Position numbers and translations under genes: made by a program. DNA of 64,000 nt from assembly GCA_015660965.1 (NCBI GenBank), contig JACTVG010000004.1, forward strand, positions 1 through 64,000. The letters are read 5' to 3'. Source of the DNA: Methanoregulaceae archaeon. GTDB taxonomy: Archaea; Halobacteriota; Methanomicrobia; Methanomicrobiales; Methanospirillaceae. The notes under the pieces were generated by a model. It was not told the origin of the DNA. It saw nothing but the letters and a program-made list of their open reading frames with translations, and searched no databases. Each line of letters opens with the position of its first letter. The stretch's first letter is position 1. Shown in pieces: positions 18,136-28,076 of the stretch.

Positions 18136-19827
18136 TCATTTGTGGGTGAAATACGCCATTATGTTATTATCACCCAATGAATCGATCCGTGCAAATCCAA
18201 CTCGTTCAAACTGGACGACATTCCCAAGTTCCCTTTTCACAACCGGTTCACAAACACCGTGCACATCGCCACTCTGTGTTCGTAATGTGCAAACAAACGT
18301 TTCTTGTACAGGCAGCCATTGGATGATTGATGACTTTGCAGCCCTAGCATCTGCAAGAGCATCGCCAGCATACACAAGTTGAGGGATATCACCATTCCAA
18401 GCGACCTTCACGTTAAAGAGATCTTTGAGACGCAGCATTGTGATATTCTGAGTAAGTTCTGATCTCGGTAAAACTACGGTTCCTGTAAATGTTAGTTCCC
18501 GAGAACCTCGGGATGCATCGGCAGGATGGAGCATCGCATGAGCTGTACGGGTAGGAGCGCCTTCAATCCGAAATTCAGCTGGATTTGGTACGAAGAAATA
18601 TCTGTTTGCGATAGAGTCGATTAACTTCTTATTCTCCGCATATAGATTGTCCCATGAAAATGAAATATCAGTTTCTCCAATCCCGATTGCTAGCGTCGCA
18701 TTTTTCACTGCATCAGGTAATATACCACGACGGGCTAGCGCACGAAGTGTCCCGAGCCGAATATCATCCCATCCAGTATAACTGCCTTCTTGAATACCAC
18801 GTCGCATCTGGGAAGTTGAGAGCACAACACCTTCAATTCCCATTCTACCATAATGTCGATATATCGGAACTTTCCAGCCGAAATAATCGTAAATATATCG
18901 CTGCCTTCGGGTGTTTGCGATGTGATCCTTACCTCGAATTACATGTGTAACTCCTAAAAGATGATCATCAGCAACCACAGAGAAATTCATGAGTGGATAA
19001 ACATGTGCCTCAACTTTTGGATGGGGTGGAGAATCAAGAATCCGAAAAGCCGGGAAATCACGCATTGCGGGATCAGGGTGATTGAGATCCGTTTTTACTC
19101 GTACCGATGCTTCTCCTTCAGCAAAACGGTGATCGATCATTTTCTCCCAGAGATCTAGATTGGTTTCAACCGAATGATCACGGCACGGACAAGCAATCTT
19201 GGCAATCTTTAGTTCCTTAAAGTGTTCGTTGTCGCATGTGCAAATGTAGGCTCCGCCCCTTTCGATAAGCTGGCGACACAGGTCATAGTATAGATGCAGA
19301 CGGTCACTCTGGGTTACTGTTTCGGAAATACAAAGCCCAAGCCATGCAATGTCCTCTTTCACCATCTCATAAGCATCTGGATCAACGCGTTTTGGGTCAG
19401 TGTCCTCTATTCGAAGGATGTATCTACCCCCGTATTGCCGTACGTATGCATCATTGAGTACTGCCGCACGAGCGTGACCGATATGTAGAGGACCAGAGGG
19501 GTTGGGTGCAAACCGCATAACAACACCGTTCTCTGCATCTTCGAGGTCAGGAAGTACTTTTTTATGTTCATGCTTTTCTGAGAGAGCTGCAATCATATCT
19601 GGAGCAATCTCTCCGAGCTTTGAACATCGCTGATCCGGTGAAAGGGTGGCAACTTCAGCAATAACCTCCTTCGCAATTGCTGCAATTTCCTTTGCCCGTG
19701 TTCGAAACTCTGGATGTGCACCCATCACCATGCTGATAACTGCACCACTCTGCGGTATACCACCGTGTTTTACTGCATTTTGAAGGGCACATCGGTAGAG
19801 CAGGTCTCGCGGGTTATCCCCTGCCAT
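18136..19827 (-). CDS. gltX: Glutamyl-tRNA synthetase (archaeal type)
   Basis: This 563-aa class-I synthetase charges tRNA-Glu, and in most archaea only glutamate. HIGH appears as PLHIGHARAAVLND (about residue 117), and the KMSKS loop is VLSTSQMRRG. The catalytic core is preceded by an archaeal/eukaryotic-type helical N-terminal domain of about 100 residues, and the C-terminal half is the beta-barrel anticodon-binding domain of the GlnRS-like type. It starts immediately after the idsA stop and ends the long minus-strand superoperon. Confidence 0.96.
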   Translation of the reverse strand: MAGDNPRDLLYRCALQNAVKHGGIPQSGAVISMVMGAHPEFRTRAKEIAAIAKEVIAEVATLSPDQRCSKLGEIAPDMIAALSEKHEHKKVLPDLEDAENGVVMRFAPNPSGPLHIGHARAAVLNDAYVRQYGGRYILRIEDTDPKRVDPDAYEMVKEDIAWLGLCISETVTQSDRLHLYYDLCRQLIERGGAYICTCDNEHFKELKIAKIACPCRDHSVETNLDLWEKMIDHRFAEGEASVRVKTDLNHPDPAMRDFPAFRILDSPPHPKVEAHVYPLMNFSVVADDHLLGVTHVIRGKDHIANTRRQRYIYDYFGWKVPIYRHYGRMGIEGVVLSTSQMRRGIQEGSYTGWDDIRLGTLRALARRGILPDAVKNATLAIGIGETDISFSWDNLYAENKKLIDSIANRYFFVPNPAEFRIEGAPTRTAHAMLHPADASRGSRELTFTGTVVLPRSELTQNITMLRLKDLFNVKVAWNGDIPQLVYAGDALADARAAKSSIIQWLPVQETFVCTLRTQSGDVHGVCEPVVKRELGNVVQFERVGFARIDSLGDNNIMAYFTHK

Positions 19828-20790
19828 CTAAAAACTCCGTGTTACAAAGAACTTCCCTATATCTTTTAACAACTCTCTCTCTGGTGATTGAGGTAGTGTA
19901 TTAAGTAATCGGTTACTTTCGTTAACTAAATCGGTAGCGGCTTTTTTAACGTCGGCAATTACACCAACCTTGTCTAGGATCGAAATAACTTCCTCAATAT
20001 CAGCATCTGAAAGATCACGTTTGTATTTTGATAAGTCAATTCCTTTCTCCCTTGCCCTAATCCAAATAAGAGTTTGTTTTCCGTCACGAAGATCAGAAGC
20101 ACGATCCTTTCCGCTCTTTTCACTTGAGGTAAGCAAATCGATCAAATCATCCTGAATCTGAAAAGCGATACCTGTATTTAGCCCAAATTGGTAGAGATTT
20201 TTCGCTTGATAGGGGGTTCCCCCAGCAAGGATAGCGCCAATACCAGCAGCTGCGGCATAAAGCATCCCTGTCTTCTTCTTTGCCATTTCGAAATATTCGT
20301 CCTCAGTAACATCATCCCTTTTTTCGAACGACATGTCCAAGTGTTGTCCTGCGCAGATTTCGGCGCAGGCTCGAGCAAGCATTGAAACAGCTCGGATCTT
20401 TGCCTTTTCCGATGCCATTGCAAGACAGAGAAACTCGAATGCACGTGCATATAGAACATCGCCAGCTAAGATCCCCGTTGGAATATCCCATTTTGTATGG
20501 ACGGTTGGAACTCCCCTTCGCATTGTGTCATCATCCATGATGTCATCATGCACAAGAGTGAACGTATGGATTAGCTCAAGAGATAGGGCAGCAGGCAAGA
20601 TATCCGATGAGCTTCCATGGTTTATTGCATCAGCACTTAGCATCACAACAGCTGGTCGTAAACGTTTGCCACCCGCAACGAGCAGGTGTGTACTTGCCCG
20701 ATCAAGGTCACTCCATGTATTTCCGAAAGACCTGTCGATCAAACTGTCTATTTGTGTTGCCACCATTTCCAGATACTGTTCGAGTTCCAT
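19828..20790 (-). CDS. idsA: Short-chain isoprenyl diphosphate synthase (GGPP/FPP synthase)
   Basis: This 320-aa all-helical prenyltransferase condenses isopentenyl diphosphate units to make the C15-C20 chains of archaeal lipids. The first aspartate-rich motif is DDIMD (residues 82-86) after GGKRLRP, and the second is QDDLID. It sits between RNase J and gltX, downstream of mvk, ipk and fni, so the full modified mevalonate branch from mevalonate 5-phosphate on is mostly co-transcribed. Confidence 0.95.
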   Translation of the reverse strand: MELEQYLEMVATQIDSLIDRSFGNTWSDLDRASTHLLVAGGKRLRPAVVMLSADAINHGSSSDILPAALSLELIHTFTLVHDDIMDDDTMRRGVPTVHTKWDIPTGILAGDVLYARAFEFLCLAMASEKAKIRAVSMLARACAEICAGQHLDMSFEKRDDVTEDEYFEMAKKKTGMLYAAAAGIGAILAGGTPYQAKNLYQFGLNTGIAFQIQDDLIDLLTSSEKSGKDRASDLRDGKQTLIWIRAREKGIDLSKYKRDLSDADIEEVISILDKVGVIADVKKAATDLVNESNRLLNTLPQSPERELLKDIGKFFVTRSF

Positions 20791-20802
20791 TTTTTCCCTT
20801 GC

Positions 20803-22140
20803 CTAATTTAACTTGGTGCGTTGCCCGTTGCGCAGCATATGGAGGTCAGAATGAAGGGTGTAACCCAAATCTGAAGCAAAGTCGGAATACCTTGCACTCA
20901 TCTTAAGATCACCATGAGCAGGAATGATGTGTTGAGGGTTAAGTAAGTGGACCAGTTCGTAGTGGTCTTCACAATACGCGTGCCCACTCACATGCAAATC
21001 TTCGAAGATGCGAACGCCGGCGAGTTTTAAGTGAGCTTCCACCATATATCGCTGACCGAAGTTCATGGGGTTGGGAATTACAGTAGCAGAAAAAATAACC
21101 TTGTCACCCTTTGTGAGCTGGTACGGAGTGTCACCAGTTGAAATACGGGTAAGAATTGAACCGGGTTCTCCCTGATGTCCGGTGACGATTGGCAAGAACT
21201 TATCCTTACCTGCCTTCATCATACGCCGCAGTGTTCGATCGATTGTACGTCGGTTGCCAAAGACACTGGTAGTTGAAGGGAACGAGACAAGCTTCATCTG
21301 CTCGGCGGTCACCGAATACCGTTCCATGGATCGCCCAAGCAATACAGGTTTTCGCCCAATCTCGTGTGCACATTCTGCAAGCGTCTTTACTCTCGCGATA
21401 TGCGATGAGAAGGTAGAAACGAGAATTGCATTTTTATCATCCTCATAGCTTGTGATCGTATCACGAACAAGATCACGAGCGATCCGTTCGCTAGGTGCTC
21501 TACCTGGCCGCTCAATGTTGGTACATTCTACAATTAAGGCAAGTACACCTTCTTTACCAATCTGACGGAGCCGACCGAAGTCTGGAACCTCACCAATAAC
21601 TGGTGTTCGATCCAGCTTAAAGTCACATGCATATACGATAGCCCCATGAGGTGTATGGAGCACTGCCATTACAGTATCGATTATCGAATGCTGCATTCGT
21701 ACAAACTCTAAAACAAGGGTCTGCGAGATTGTATATCGTTGACCTGACTTTAACGCGAAGAGTTTGTTATTTACACCGAACTTCTGTTCTCCAGAAATCT
21801 GCTGACGGATTAGTTCTGTCGTATAAGGCGTTGAAATGATTGGTGCATTATACCGATGTGCAAGCTTTGGGATTGCTCCTATATGGTCGAGATGCCCATG
21901 TGTGCAAATGATTGCTTTCACAGTCCCCTCAACCGCATTCATTAATGTGTCGTCAGGTATTGCCTTGATCTTGATTAGATCGAGGGAATGCATGTTCTCT
22001 ATTTCCGCATCCTCGTGGATCATTACCTGATCCAAACGAAGTCCCATGTCAAAAATGACAATTTCTTTGCCGCAGCGGACGGCAGTCATATTTCTCCCGA
22101 CTTCGTCATACCCGCCTACGGCGATGATTTCTATATCCAT
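20803..22140 (-). CDS. rnj: RNase J (beta-CASP metallo-beta-lactamase ribonuclease)
   Basis: This 445-aa nuclease of the beta-CASP family processes or degrades RNA, probably 5' to 3'. It has the metal-binding motif THGHLDHIGAIP (about residue 80), a later IVYACDFKLD aspartate motif, and the beta-CASP histidines in HVSGHAYCEDH and IPAHGDLKM near the C-terminus. The length fits archaeal RNase J, shorter than bacterial forms because it lacks their C-terminal extension. It lies inside an isoprenoid gene run, 12 nt before idsA. Confidence 0.93.
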   Translation of the reverse strand: MDIEIIAVGGYDEVGRNMTAVRCGKEIVIFDMGLRLDQVMIHEDAEIENMHSLDLIKIKAIPDDTLMNAVEGTVKAIICTHGHLDHIGAIPKLAHRYNAPIISTPYTTELIRQQISGEQKFGVNNKLFALKSGQRYTISQTLVLEFVRMQHSIIDTVMAVLHTPHGAIVYACDFKLDRTPVIGEVPDFGRLRQIGKEGVLALIVECTNIERPGRAPSERIARDLVRDTITSYEDDKNAILVSTFSSHIARVKTLAECAHEIGRKPVLLGRSMERYSVTAEQMKLVSFPSTTSVFGNRRTIDRTLRRMMKAGKDKFLPIVTGHQGEPGSILTRISTGDTPYQLTKGDKVIFSATVIPNPMNFGQRYMVEAHLKLAGVRIFEDLHVSGHAYCEDHYELVHLLNPQHIIPAHGDLKMSARYSDFASDLGYTLHSDLHMLRNGQRTKLN

Positions 22141-22189
22141 TTGTTGTCTCCTGTCTGTTCTTGTGTTTGTTTAAACAAATCTTCTAAGA

Positions 22190-23281
22190 TTATTTTTTGA
22201 GCCGTACCGGATTGTCCTTGTCGATCATTTGTCGTGTCCTTCCGGTAATAAACATCCGTGTCTTTTTCAGATCGGAAATTTTCGCTGAACCCGTGAGAAA
22301 CATCGCCACGTCCAACTGATGGTGAATCGTATCGATTGTCTGTTTTAGAACCGCATCGGTCTTTAGAGCTGGCTTGAGAAGTGGAAGTGCCATACCACAA
22401 AGATCCGCACCCAAAGCTAGTGCCTTTGCAATATCCTGTCCACTCCGGATGCCTCCCGATGCAATTACAGGTCCTCCAACTGCAAGTACCTCACATAAAC
22501 TCACTACAGTTGGTATACCCCAATCTCCAAAGTCTTCTCCGAGAACTTTTTTCTCTTTCTCTCGAATATTCCGGCTTTTTTTGGCACGTAGGCTCTCTAC
22601 GACAGCCCATGATGTGCCGCCACGACCTGCAATATCGATTGCATCAACGCCAGCCCCCCAACATTTTCGTGCGATTTCAGCGGAAATGCCAGACCCGGTC
22701 TCTTTGACAATAACCGGTGTCTTCTTTTCTTTGCATAAATCGCGGATAGCATCAATGCATCCAACCGCGTTATAATCGCCTTCCGGTTGAATTGCTTCTT
22801 GCAGGAAGTTGAGGTGAATAGCAATAGCGTCTGCATCAATCATTTTGATTGCCTCTTCCGCCCATTCCACCCCATGATCGCGAAGCTGGACAACTCCGAG
22901 GTTAGCAACAATAAATGCGTTTGGTGCTTCATCACGCACAACTGAAAAAGTATCAGCTAGTTCTGGGTTCTCAAGAGCCGCCCGCTGAGAGCCCACGCCC
23001 ATTCCAATACCATAATGCTCTGCCGCTCGCGCAAGCCGTGCATTTGCGATTTTAGTTTCAGGGTGTCCACCTGTCATTGCCGATATGAATAAGGGCGATG
23101 AAAACTTGTGAGAGAGGAATTGCGTATGCCGGTCAATCGCTGCCATATTGCACTCCGGCAGCGCATTGTGAACGAACCTTATGTCAGAAAAACCAGCATC
23201 GCCACACTCGACATCTTCTTCTGCGCAGATCCGCAGATGATCAAGCTTCCGCGACGATGTATAACGCTTTTTATCTCCCAT
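22190..23281 (-). CDS. fni: Type 2 isopentenyl-diphosphate delta-isomerase
   Basis: This 363-aa FMN- and NADPH-dependent TIM-barrel enzyme interconverts IPP and DMAPP. Visible motifs are RKLDHLRI at the N-terminus, FISAMTGGHPE, GVGSQRAALE, VIVKETGSGIS and the flavin-phosphate glycine segment VIASGGIRSG. It begins 9 nt downstream of ipk, and a 49-nt gap separates it from RNase J. Confidence 0.95.
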   Translation of the reverse strand: MGDKKRYTSSRKLDHLRICAEEDVECGDAGFSDIRFVHNALPECNMAAIDRHTQFLSHKFSSPLFISAMTGGHPETKIANARLARAAEHYGIGMGVGSQRAALENPELADTFSVVRDEAPNAFIVANLGVVQLRDHGVEWAEEAIKMIDADAIAIHLNFLQEAIQPEGDYNAVGCIDAIRDLCKEKKTPVIVKETGSGISAEIARKCWGAGVDAIDIAGRGGTSWAVVESLRAKKSRNIREKEKKVLGEDFGDWGIPTVVSLCEVLAVGGPVIASGGIRSGQDIAKALALGADLCGMALPLLKPALKTDAVLKQTIDTIHHQLDVAMFLTGSAKISDLKKTRMFITGRTRQMIDKDNPVRLKK

Positions 23282-23290
23282 TGTTTTTAC

Positions 23291-24049
23291 CTACCCTTTC
23301 ATACTTACTTTCGTCCCGCTACAATCTCTTCCAAAGAGGAAATCCGAAATGTGTGAGACATGAAATATTTCAGATTCGATACCTGCTTTTGCAAGATCGA
23401 GAAGTTCATTGATCTTTCCCTTCATTCCACCGGTGACATCGGTATGGGATGAGCTACCGATCTGGAGACTGGGTACAGATGCCGGAGTAATCACCGGCAC
23501 CACCGCTCCTCCATCCAGTACTCCCGGTACATCGGTGGCGAGACCTACTCGGTGCATCCCAAGTAGGGGTGCAAGATAACGCACGATCTGGTCTCCTGAA
23601 ATGATACAGGATCCACGTTTATGGTCCATCACCACGTCTCCGTGGATCACCGGAACCATTCCGAGTTTTAACATTTGGTCGAGTTGACGATACTCGAACG
23701 AAACCAACTTTCTATCATTAGCATATGCAACATGTAACGGATGAATACCAATCGCATCGATTCCCTGCTCTCTTAGGGCCGTTACAACTGCAATATTAAG
23801 CTTTGAGACTGCATAGTGGGTAATAGAGATCCCTTCAGCGTAACCTCGAGTTACTCCCTCGTTAATTCGGTATTGCTTTGCCTCAGGATGTCCACAAGAA
23901 CCCGCGCCATGAACGACGAGGAGCTCTCCATCGATTGCTCTGGCAATTGATACAGCAATAGATTCAAGCTGCTGATGATTGATAGTACAGTCACCACTCT
24001 TATCGGTTATGACACTGCCACCAACTTTGAGCATTAATCGATCAGACAT
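23291..24049 (-). CDS. ipk: Isopentenyl phosphate kinase
   Basis: This 252-aa amino-acid-kinase-fold enzyme phosphorylates isopentenyl phosphate to IPP, the archaeal alternative route. The N-terminal LKVGGSVITDK is the phosphate-binding glycine loop, VVHGAGSCGH contains the catalytic His, and the acidic TDVPGVLD and DVTGGMKGK motifs close the active site. The ATG at 24049 was chosen over one 18 nt upstream because it begins with the family MSDRLMLKVGG, has GGAG just upstream and overlaps mvk by 8 nt. Confidence 0.95.
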   Translation of the reverse strand: MSDRLMLKVGGSVITDKSGDCTINHQQLESIAVSIARAIDGELLVVHGAGSCGHPEAKQYRINEGVTRGYAEGISITHYAVSKLNIAVVTALREQGIDAIGIHPLHVAYANDRKLVSFEYRQLDQMLKLGMVPVIHGDVVMDHKRGSCIISGDQIVRYLAPLLGMHRVGLATDVPGVLDGGAVVPVITPASVPSLQIGSSSHTDVTGGMKGKINELLDLAKAGIESEIFHVSHISDFLFGRDCSGTKVSMKG

Positions 24050-24911
24050 TCTTCTCCTTTCGTGCACCTTCGATGTCGATACAAGTTACGATTGCACGTG
24101 CATTACACGCTTCAATCGCTTCAGCAACCCGGTATTTGAGTCCCTTAGGACAAACAGCTACCATGCATCCACCTCCACCAGCTCCAGTGAGTTTTGCACC
24201 AAATGCACCCGCTGAACGTGCTGCAAGCACGAGTCGAGTCAGTGCAGGGTGACCTACACCTAACGCTTCGAGAAGAGCCTGGTTTAAATCCATATAACGT
24301 CCGAGCTCTTTTGGGTTGTTGAGGTGGTGTATTGCGTTTAGACTCACACCTTCAATGGCATCAAGAATATGATCAACTATTTCTGGATGCTTTTTTCGAA
24401 GCTCGCTGACTTGTTCTACCATTTGGGAGGTGTTGTGGGAGATCAAGGTATCACCAATGACCAAGTGTAAGTTCTCGGGAGGGAGACGCCGGCGTGATGT
24501 TCCCTTAATAAGCACAATTCCACCGTATGTTGATACTGTCGTATCGGTTGGACTCGCTCGGCCTTTCTGGACTTTCCGTTCAATCTCAAATGCCATGTTG
24601 GCAATTTCCTCCCTTGTCTTTTCTAATTGAAATTCATCATTTATAGCGCAGAGTGTGGCAACCGTGACCGCCGCAGATGAACCCAACCCAGATGAACTTG
24701 GGATCTGCGAGTTGATGTACACACTTCCTGACACATCCATATCAGCAAAGCAGTTTTGGATGTAGGGGGAACTCACAGAGTGTGGTCGCTTACTATGACG
24801 CACAGTTACATAGACTCGAGGTTTGATTCCCATCGCGATCCCAGGCTTCCCGTACACAACCGCATGTTCGCCGAACAAGAAGACCTTCCCCGGCGCACTC
24901 CATGTTGACAA
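24042..24911 (-). CDS. mvk: Mevalonate kinase
   Basis: This 289-aa GHMP-superfamily kinase phosphorylates mevalonate. The N-terminal SAPGKVFLFGEHAVVYG, the ATP-binding IPSSSGLGSSAAVTVA and the C-terminal KLTGAGGGGCMVA are the three GHMP motifs. Length is normal. It is followed at once by ipk and preceded by the MEMO1 gene one base upstream. Confidence 0.96.
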   Translation of the reverse strand: MSTWSAPGKVFLFGEHAVVYGKPGIAMGIKPRVYVTVRHSKRPHSVSSPYIQNCFADMDVSGSVYINSQIPSSSGLGSSAAVTVATLCAINDEFQLEKTREEIANMAFEIERKVQKGRASPTDTTVSTYGGIVLIKGTSRRRLPPENLHLVIGDTLISHNTSQMVEQVSELRKKHPEIVDHILDAIEGVSLNAIHHLNNPKELGRYMDLNQALLEALGVGHPALTRLVLAARSAGAFGAKLTGAGGGGCMVAVCPKGLKYRVAEAIEACNARAIVTCIDIEGARKEKNV

Positions 24912-24912
24912 C

Positions 24913-25701
24913 CTAAATCACCGCAATGGCTGCGTACCCCACGACTTCACGTTTATCACCGGTAATATCACCGCTCGTTGCATACTTTATAAGAGTAGCC
25001 TGTTTTGCACCCATTACTTTGCATGCTTCCACCATCGCAGAAATTGGACCGTATCCACAGGCGGACACCTTTCGACTCTCAATCCTACGATAGAATTCGT
25101 TCGTATCTAATGTTTGAAGCGGCTCGATCGCATACAAATCGTTCTCACGTGCAATCTTCTCCGACACATAGTGAGAAAAATCACTCGATGCCACTATCCG
25201 AATATCTCTTCCTGTTTTCCTTTTTGCTTCAATAATCTTTCCAGCGAGATTCATAGCACTCGGTTGGTCTTGTTCACCCATCATGATCGGTGCAATTCGC
25301 GCACGAGGAAATCGGAATTTAATGAACGGTACTTGGACCTCGAGTGAGTGCTCATCTGCTTGCGAGAACTCATCGGCTTCTAAATCAAGAGCCGAAACAA
25401 ACTCAGTATCGGTATCAACTATTCCTAACGGAGTCTCCCAAGGCACCATCGAAACCGCGGTGAGATAACCGCGATGAGAGGGGCCGATAACAACAAAGGT
25501 TCCAGAGAAATCAGTCGGAATCGATGCGTATGCCTGTGCTGCTACCTCTCCTGAGTAGATGTAACCAGCGTGAGGTGAGACGATTCCCTTTGCATCACTC
25601 GGTTTTTTTACATTGGCAAAGAACCTAGTGAGCAACTGCTCCAGATGATTAGGATCCCGCGGATAGAACATGCCAGCAACTGCACATATACGAATGTTCA
25701 T
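24913..25701 (-). CDS. MEMO1-family protein (AmmeMemoRadiSam system protein B)
   Basis: This 262-aa protein of the MEMO family has a dioxygenase-like fold with conserved metal-site residues: RDPNHL near the start, SPHAGYIYSGEVAA, VIGPSHRG, DEHSLEVQVPF and SSDFSHYV. In archaea it travels either with AMMECR1 and a radical SAM gene or, as here, beside mevalonate kinase. The biochemical activity is not settled; an RNA- or lipid-linked oxidation is only conjecture. It lies between rpsB and mvk. Confidence 0.93.
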   Translation of the reverse strand: MNIRICAVAGMFYPRDPNHLEQLLTRFFANVKKPSDAKGIVSPHAGYIYSGEVAAQAYASIPTDFSGTFVVIGPSHRGYLTAVSMVPWETPLGIVDTDTEFVSALDLEADEFSQADEHSLEVQVPFIKFRFPRARIAPIMMGEQDQPSAMNLAGKIIEAKRKTGRDIRIVASSDFSHYVSEKIARENDLYAIEPLQTLDTNEFYRRIESRKVSACGYGPISAMVEACKVMGAKQATLIKYATSGDITGDKREVVGYAAIAVI

Positions 25702-25764
25702 CGGATCAAGCCTCTGGTCAAACTGGTATATCTATAGATCGGTTTTTGGGAATGACCCCCGATC

Positions 25765-26376
25765 TCAAATATCCGTCTCGAAATCCTCAGGAGTGAGTGC
25801 CGTCGATATACCGCGCAACCGGAGCATCTCGCGGGTGATCAAGAAGTAGATCATCGAAAGTGCTTTTCTACCTTTGTTGTTTGTTGGGATAACTAGATCA
25901 ACAAATTTTGTCATATTATTCGTATCACAAAGTGCAACGACCGGGATTCCGCACTGTACGGCTTCATGGATAACCTGTGCATCACCTATTGGATCGGTAA
26001 CGACAACTACTTCGGGTTCAATATATCCGTCAAGAACGGGATTGGTTAAAAGTCCAGGAATGAATCGTCCTGTCGCGGACATTGCACCGATGGTGTCGGC
26101 AAACTTCTTCGCCGGGTACTGTCCATACTGACGAGAAGTAACAACGAGGATATTCGGCGGTTCGTATTGGTTCAAGAATTTTGCCACGGTTTTGATTCGT
26201 GCGTCAGTTTCCCGTATATCTAAGATATAGAGACCATCACCGCGGACGCGGTAGATGAACTTCTTCATGTCCTCGCTCTTCTGTTGCGTGCCGATATGGA
26301 CGCCTGCCGCAAGATAATCTTCGACAGAGACGAGCGGTTCTTTGAGTTCTATTTCCATCTCGGTAACTTGGGTCAT
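25765..26376 (-). CDS. rps2: Small-subunit ribosomal protein S2 (uS2)
   Basis: This 203-aa uS2 has the family strings [53 protein letters not shown] and the late VALCDTNN and [13 protein letters not shown]. It is the archaeal short form lacking the bacterial coiled-coil insertion. It starts within the end of eno (ATGA, 4-nt overlap). Confidence 0.97.
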   Translation of the reverse strand: MTQVTEMEIELKEPLVSVEDYLAAGVHIGTQQKSEDMKKFIYRVRGDGLYILDIRETDARIKTVAKFLNQYEPPNILVVTSRQYGQYPAKKFADTIGAMSATGRFIPGLLTNPVLDGYIEPEVVVVTDPIGDAQVIHEAVQCGIPVVALCDTNNMTKFVDLVIPTNNKGRKALSMIYFLITREMLRLRGISTALTPEDFETDI

Positions 26377-27560
26377 AACTGTTCCTCTATTCGTATCAAT
26401 TCGTTCAGTTTTGCAATGCGTTCCCCACCTACTACTCCGGTTTTAAGGAATACACAAGAGAACGCGGTTGCGAGGTGTGCAATTGTTTCATCGGTCGTCT
26501 CACCAGACCGGTGGCTCATCACCGTGTCAAGCCCATACGTATGAGCGAGTCTGACAGCTTCAAAAGTGTCAGTCAAAGTGCCTACCTGGTTAGGTTTAAT
26601 TAGTACACAATTGGCAGCTCCAGTCTCAATCCCCTGCATGATACGGTCGATTTGTGTTACAAATATGTCGTCTCCACATACAAGGCATCGGTCACCAACT
26701 TGTGTATTAAGGTCAGCAAAGCCCGAAAAGTCGTCTTCGTGTAGGGGATCCTCGACATAGACAAGATCATACTTGTCCACAAGTTCTGCGATATAGGCAA
26801 CCTGTTCTTCAGTTGAACGTTTTTTCTCGCGATATTGATAGTATTCACCGTTCCAGAGTTGACTTGCTGCAACGTCAATACCCATATCAACCGATACGTT
26901 CAATTCATCAGCAACTTTCTTGCAAGCTTCTGTAACGACCTCGAAGGCAAGATCGTCATCGATCTGCGGGGCCCACGCACCTTCATCACCTTTGCCGCAG
27001 GTCTTTCCACGCTTTTTTAATAAATCTTTAATCGTATGGTGCACTGCAGCATTTGAAAAGACAGCTTCCTGAACATCTGCAGCATCGCCAGTTACAACAA
27101 GAAATTCTTGAATTTCAGTTGCGTTTGTTGCATGTGCACCCCCGCCAATTACATTACCGAGCGGTAATGGTAATTCAGAGACAAACGCTCCTCCAAGATA
27201 CCTGAATAAGGGCATTCCTTCAGATGAAGCAGCAGCTTTAGCATTGGCAAGGGATAATGCTACAGAAATATTTGCTCCGATTACAGAAAAGTCCGAAGTA
27301 CCATCAATGTCTCGAAGTTGTTCGTCAAACCCAACCTGATCTGATGCATCCATTCCGATCAAAGTGGGGATTAAATTCGCAATCGCATTTTCCACTGCTT
27401 CCTTTGGAGGTCTAACCTTTGCCTCAAGAGATCCTGTGCTAGCACCAGCCGGAGCTGCCGCTCTGCCAAAACCAGTGGTGGTGAGTATATCGGCTTCAAC
27501 AGTCTGGTTGCCTCGGCTGTCAAGGATCACCCGCAACTCAATTGCTTCAATCATAGTCAT
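26373..27560 (-). CDS. eno: Enolase
   Basis: This 395-aa enzyme interconverts 2-phosphoglycerate and phosphoenolpyruvate, used for gluconeogenesis in methanogens. It has [24 protein letters not shown], the metal ligands in [20 protein letters not shown] and VCGDDIFVT, and the signature [12 protein letters not shown] followed by [10 protein letters not shown]. Two near ATGs are possible (27560 and 27554). It lies between rpoK and rps2, the standard archaeal order. Confidence 0.97.
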   Translation of the reverse strand: MTMIEAIELRVILDSRGNQTVEADILTTTGFGRAAAPAGASTGSLEAKVRPPKEAVENAIANLIPTLIGMDASDQVGFDEQLRDIDGTSDFSVIGANISVALSLANAKAAASSEGMPLFRYLGGAFVSELPLPLGNVIGGGAHATNATEIQEFLVVTGDAADVQEAVFSNAAVHHTIKDLLKKRGKTCGKGDEGAWAPQIDDDLAFEVVTEACKKVADELNVSVDMGIDVAASQLWNGEYYQYREKKRSTEEQVAYIAELVDKYDLVYVEDPLHEDDFSGFADLNTQVGDRCLVCGDDIFVTQIDRIMQGIETGAANCVLIKPNQVGTLTDTFEAVRLAHTYGLDTVMSHRSGETTDETIAHLATAFSCVFLKTGVVGGERIAKLNELIRIEEQL

Positions 27561-27567
27561 GCGGTAT

Positions 27568-27741
27568 TCACTTCCTCTTTACGGTAATGGGTATCTTGTT
27601 ATGGGTGAATTCTTCGATCGCAATTTCGAGTGGATCGATTTTGCTAGTTTTGATGAGTAATGGTGCACCCATCGATATTTGCAAAGCCCGGGCTCCGATA
27701 ATGCGTGCCCGTTCATACCGGGTGTACATTGGTGTTTGCAT
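27568..27741 (-). CDS. rpoK: DNA-directed RNA polymerase subunit K
   Basis: This short gene encodes a 57-aa RpoK (omega/Rpb6 homologue), which stabilises the RNA polymerase clamp. The translation begins [20 protein letters not shown], continues with a segment ending SMGAPLLI, and ends with ITVKRK. The [19 protein letters not shown] core is the diagnostic Rpb6/RpoK motif. It lies 7 nt upstream of eno and just downstream of tRNA-Pro in the conserved order rpoN-rpoK-eno-rps2. It is the minimal form without the acidic N-terminal tail of Rpb6. Confidence 0.95.
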   Translation of the reverse strand: MQTPMYTRYERARIIGARALQISMGAPLLIKTSKIDPLEIAIEEFTHNKIPITVKRK

Positions 27742-27769
27742 TTTTTTCCCTCAAATTGGTGGTTTTAAA

Positions 27770-27844
27770 TGGGGTCGCTGAGATTCGAACTCAGGTCACT
27801 GCGTCCCGAACGCAATAGGATGGTCCAGGCTACCCTACGACCCC
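27770..27844 (-). tRNA. tRNA-Pro (anticodon CGG)
   Basis: A 75-nt minus-strand cloverleaf. The 7-bp acceptor stem pairs GGGGTCG with CGACCCC, with discriminator A and no encoded CCA. The anticodon loop TTCGGGA gives CGG. The T arm has GTTCGAAT. The D stem is GGGT/ATCC with one G-U pair. It sits between rpoN and rpoK and is probably excised from the operon transcript. Confidence 0.96.
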
Positions 27845-27857
27845 TCTTCAGTCTCCT

Positions 27858-28046
27858 CTATTGGTACGGATTAAGCTCATCAATGATCTCATTATGAGTT
27901 AGTAGCATACGCCGGCAACAGTATCGAGTCAAACCGAGATCATCGAGGATCTTTTTTGGATCCTCCCCAGCGTCGAGCCGCTTCTTGAACTCTTCATATG
28001 CTGTTGAAATCGGTTTTCCACAAGTAAAGCATCGTACAGGTATCAC
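27858..28046 (-). CDS. rpoN: DNA-directed RNA polymerase subunit N
   Basis: This 62-aa RpoN (Rpb10 homologue) helps assemble the polymerase D-L platform. It has the full zinc-binding set: CFTCGKP near the start and [11 protein letters not shown] later, with [12 protein letters not shown] as the family signature. It follows rps9 and precedes tRNA-Pro. Confidence 0.96.
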   Translation of the reverse strand: MIPVRCFTCGKPISTAYEEFKKRLDAGEDPKKILDDLGLTRYCCRRMLLTHNEIIDELNPYQ

Positions 28047-28076
28047 GAATGTCGACCTCTCACCATATCTTTTATC

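Noticed and set aside
22131-22400. An 89-codon minus-strand frame overlapping the end of fni
   Set aside because: It is a different frame of the same strand running over the FMN enzyme's C-terminal codons and has no conserved features.
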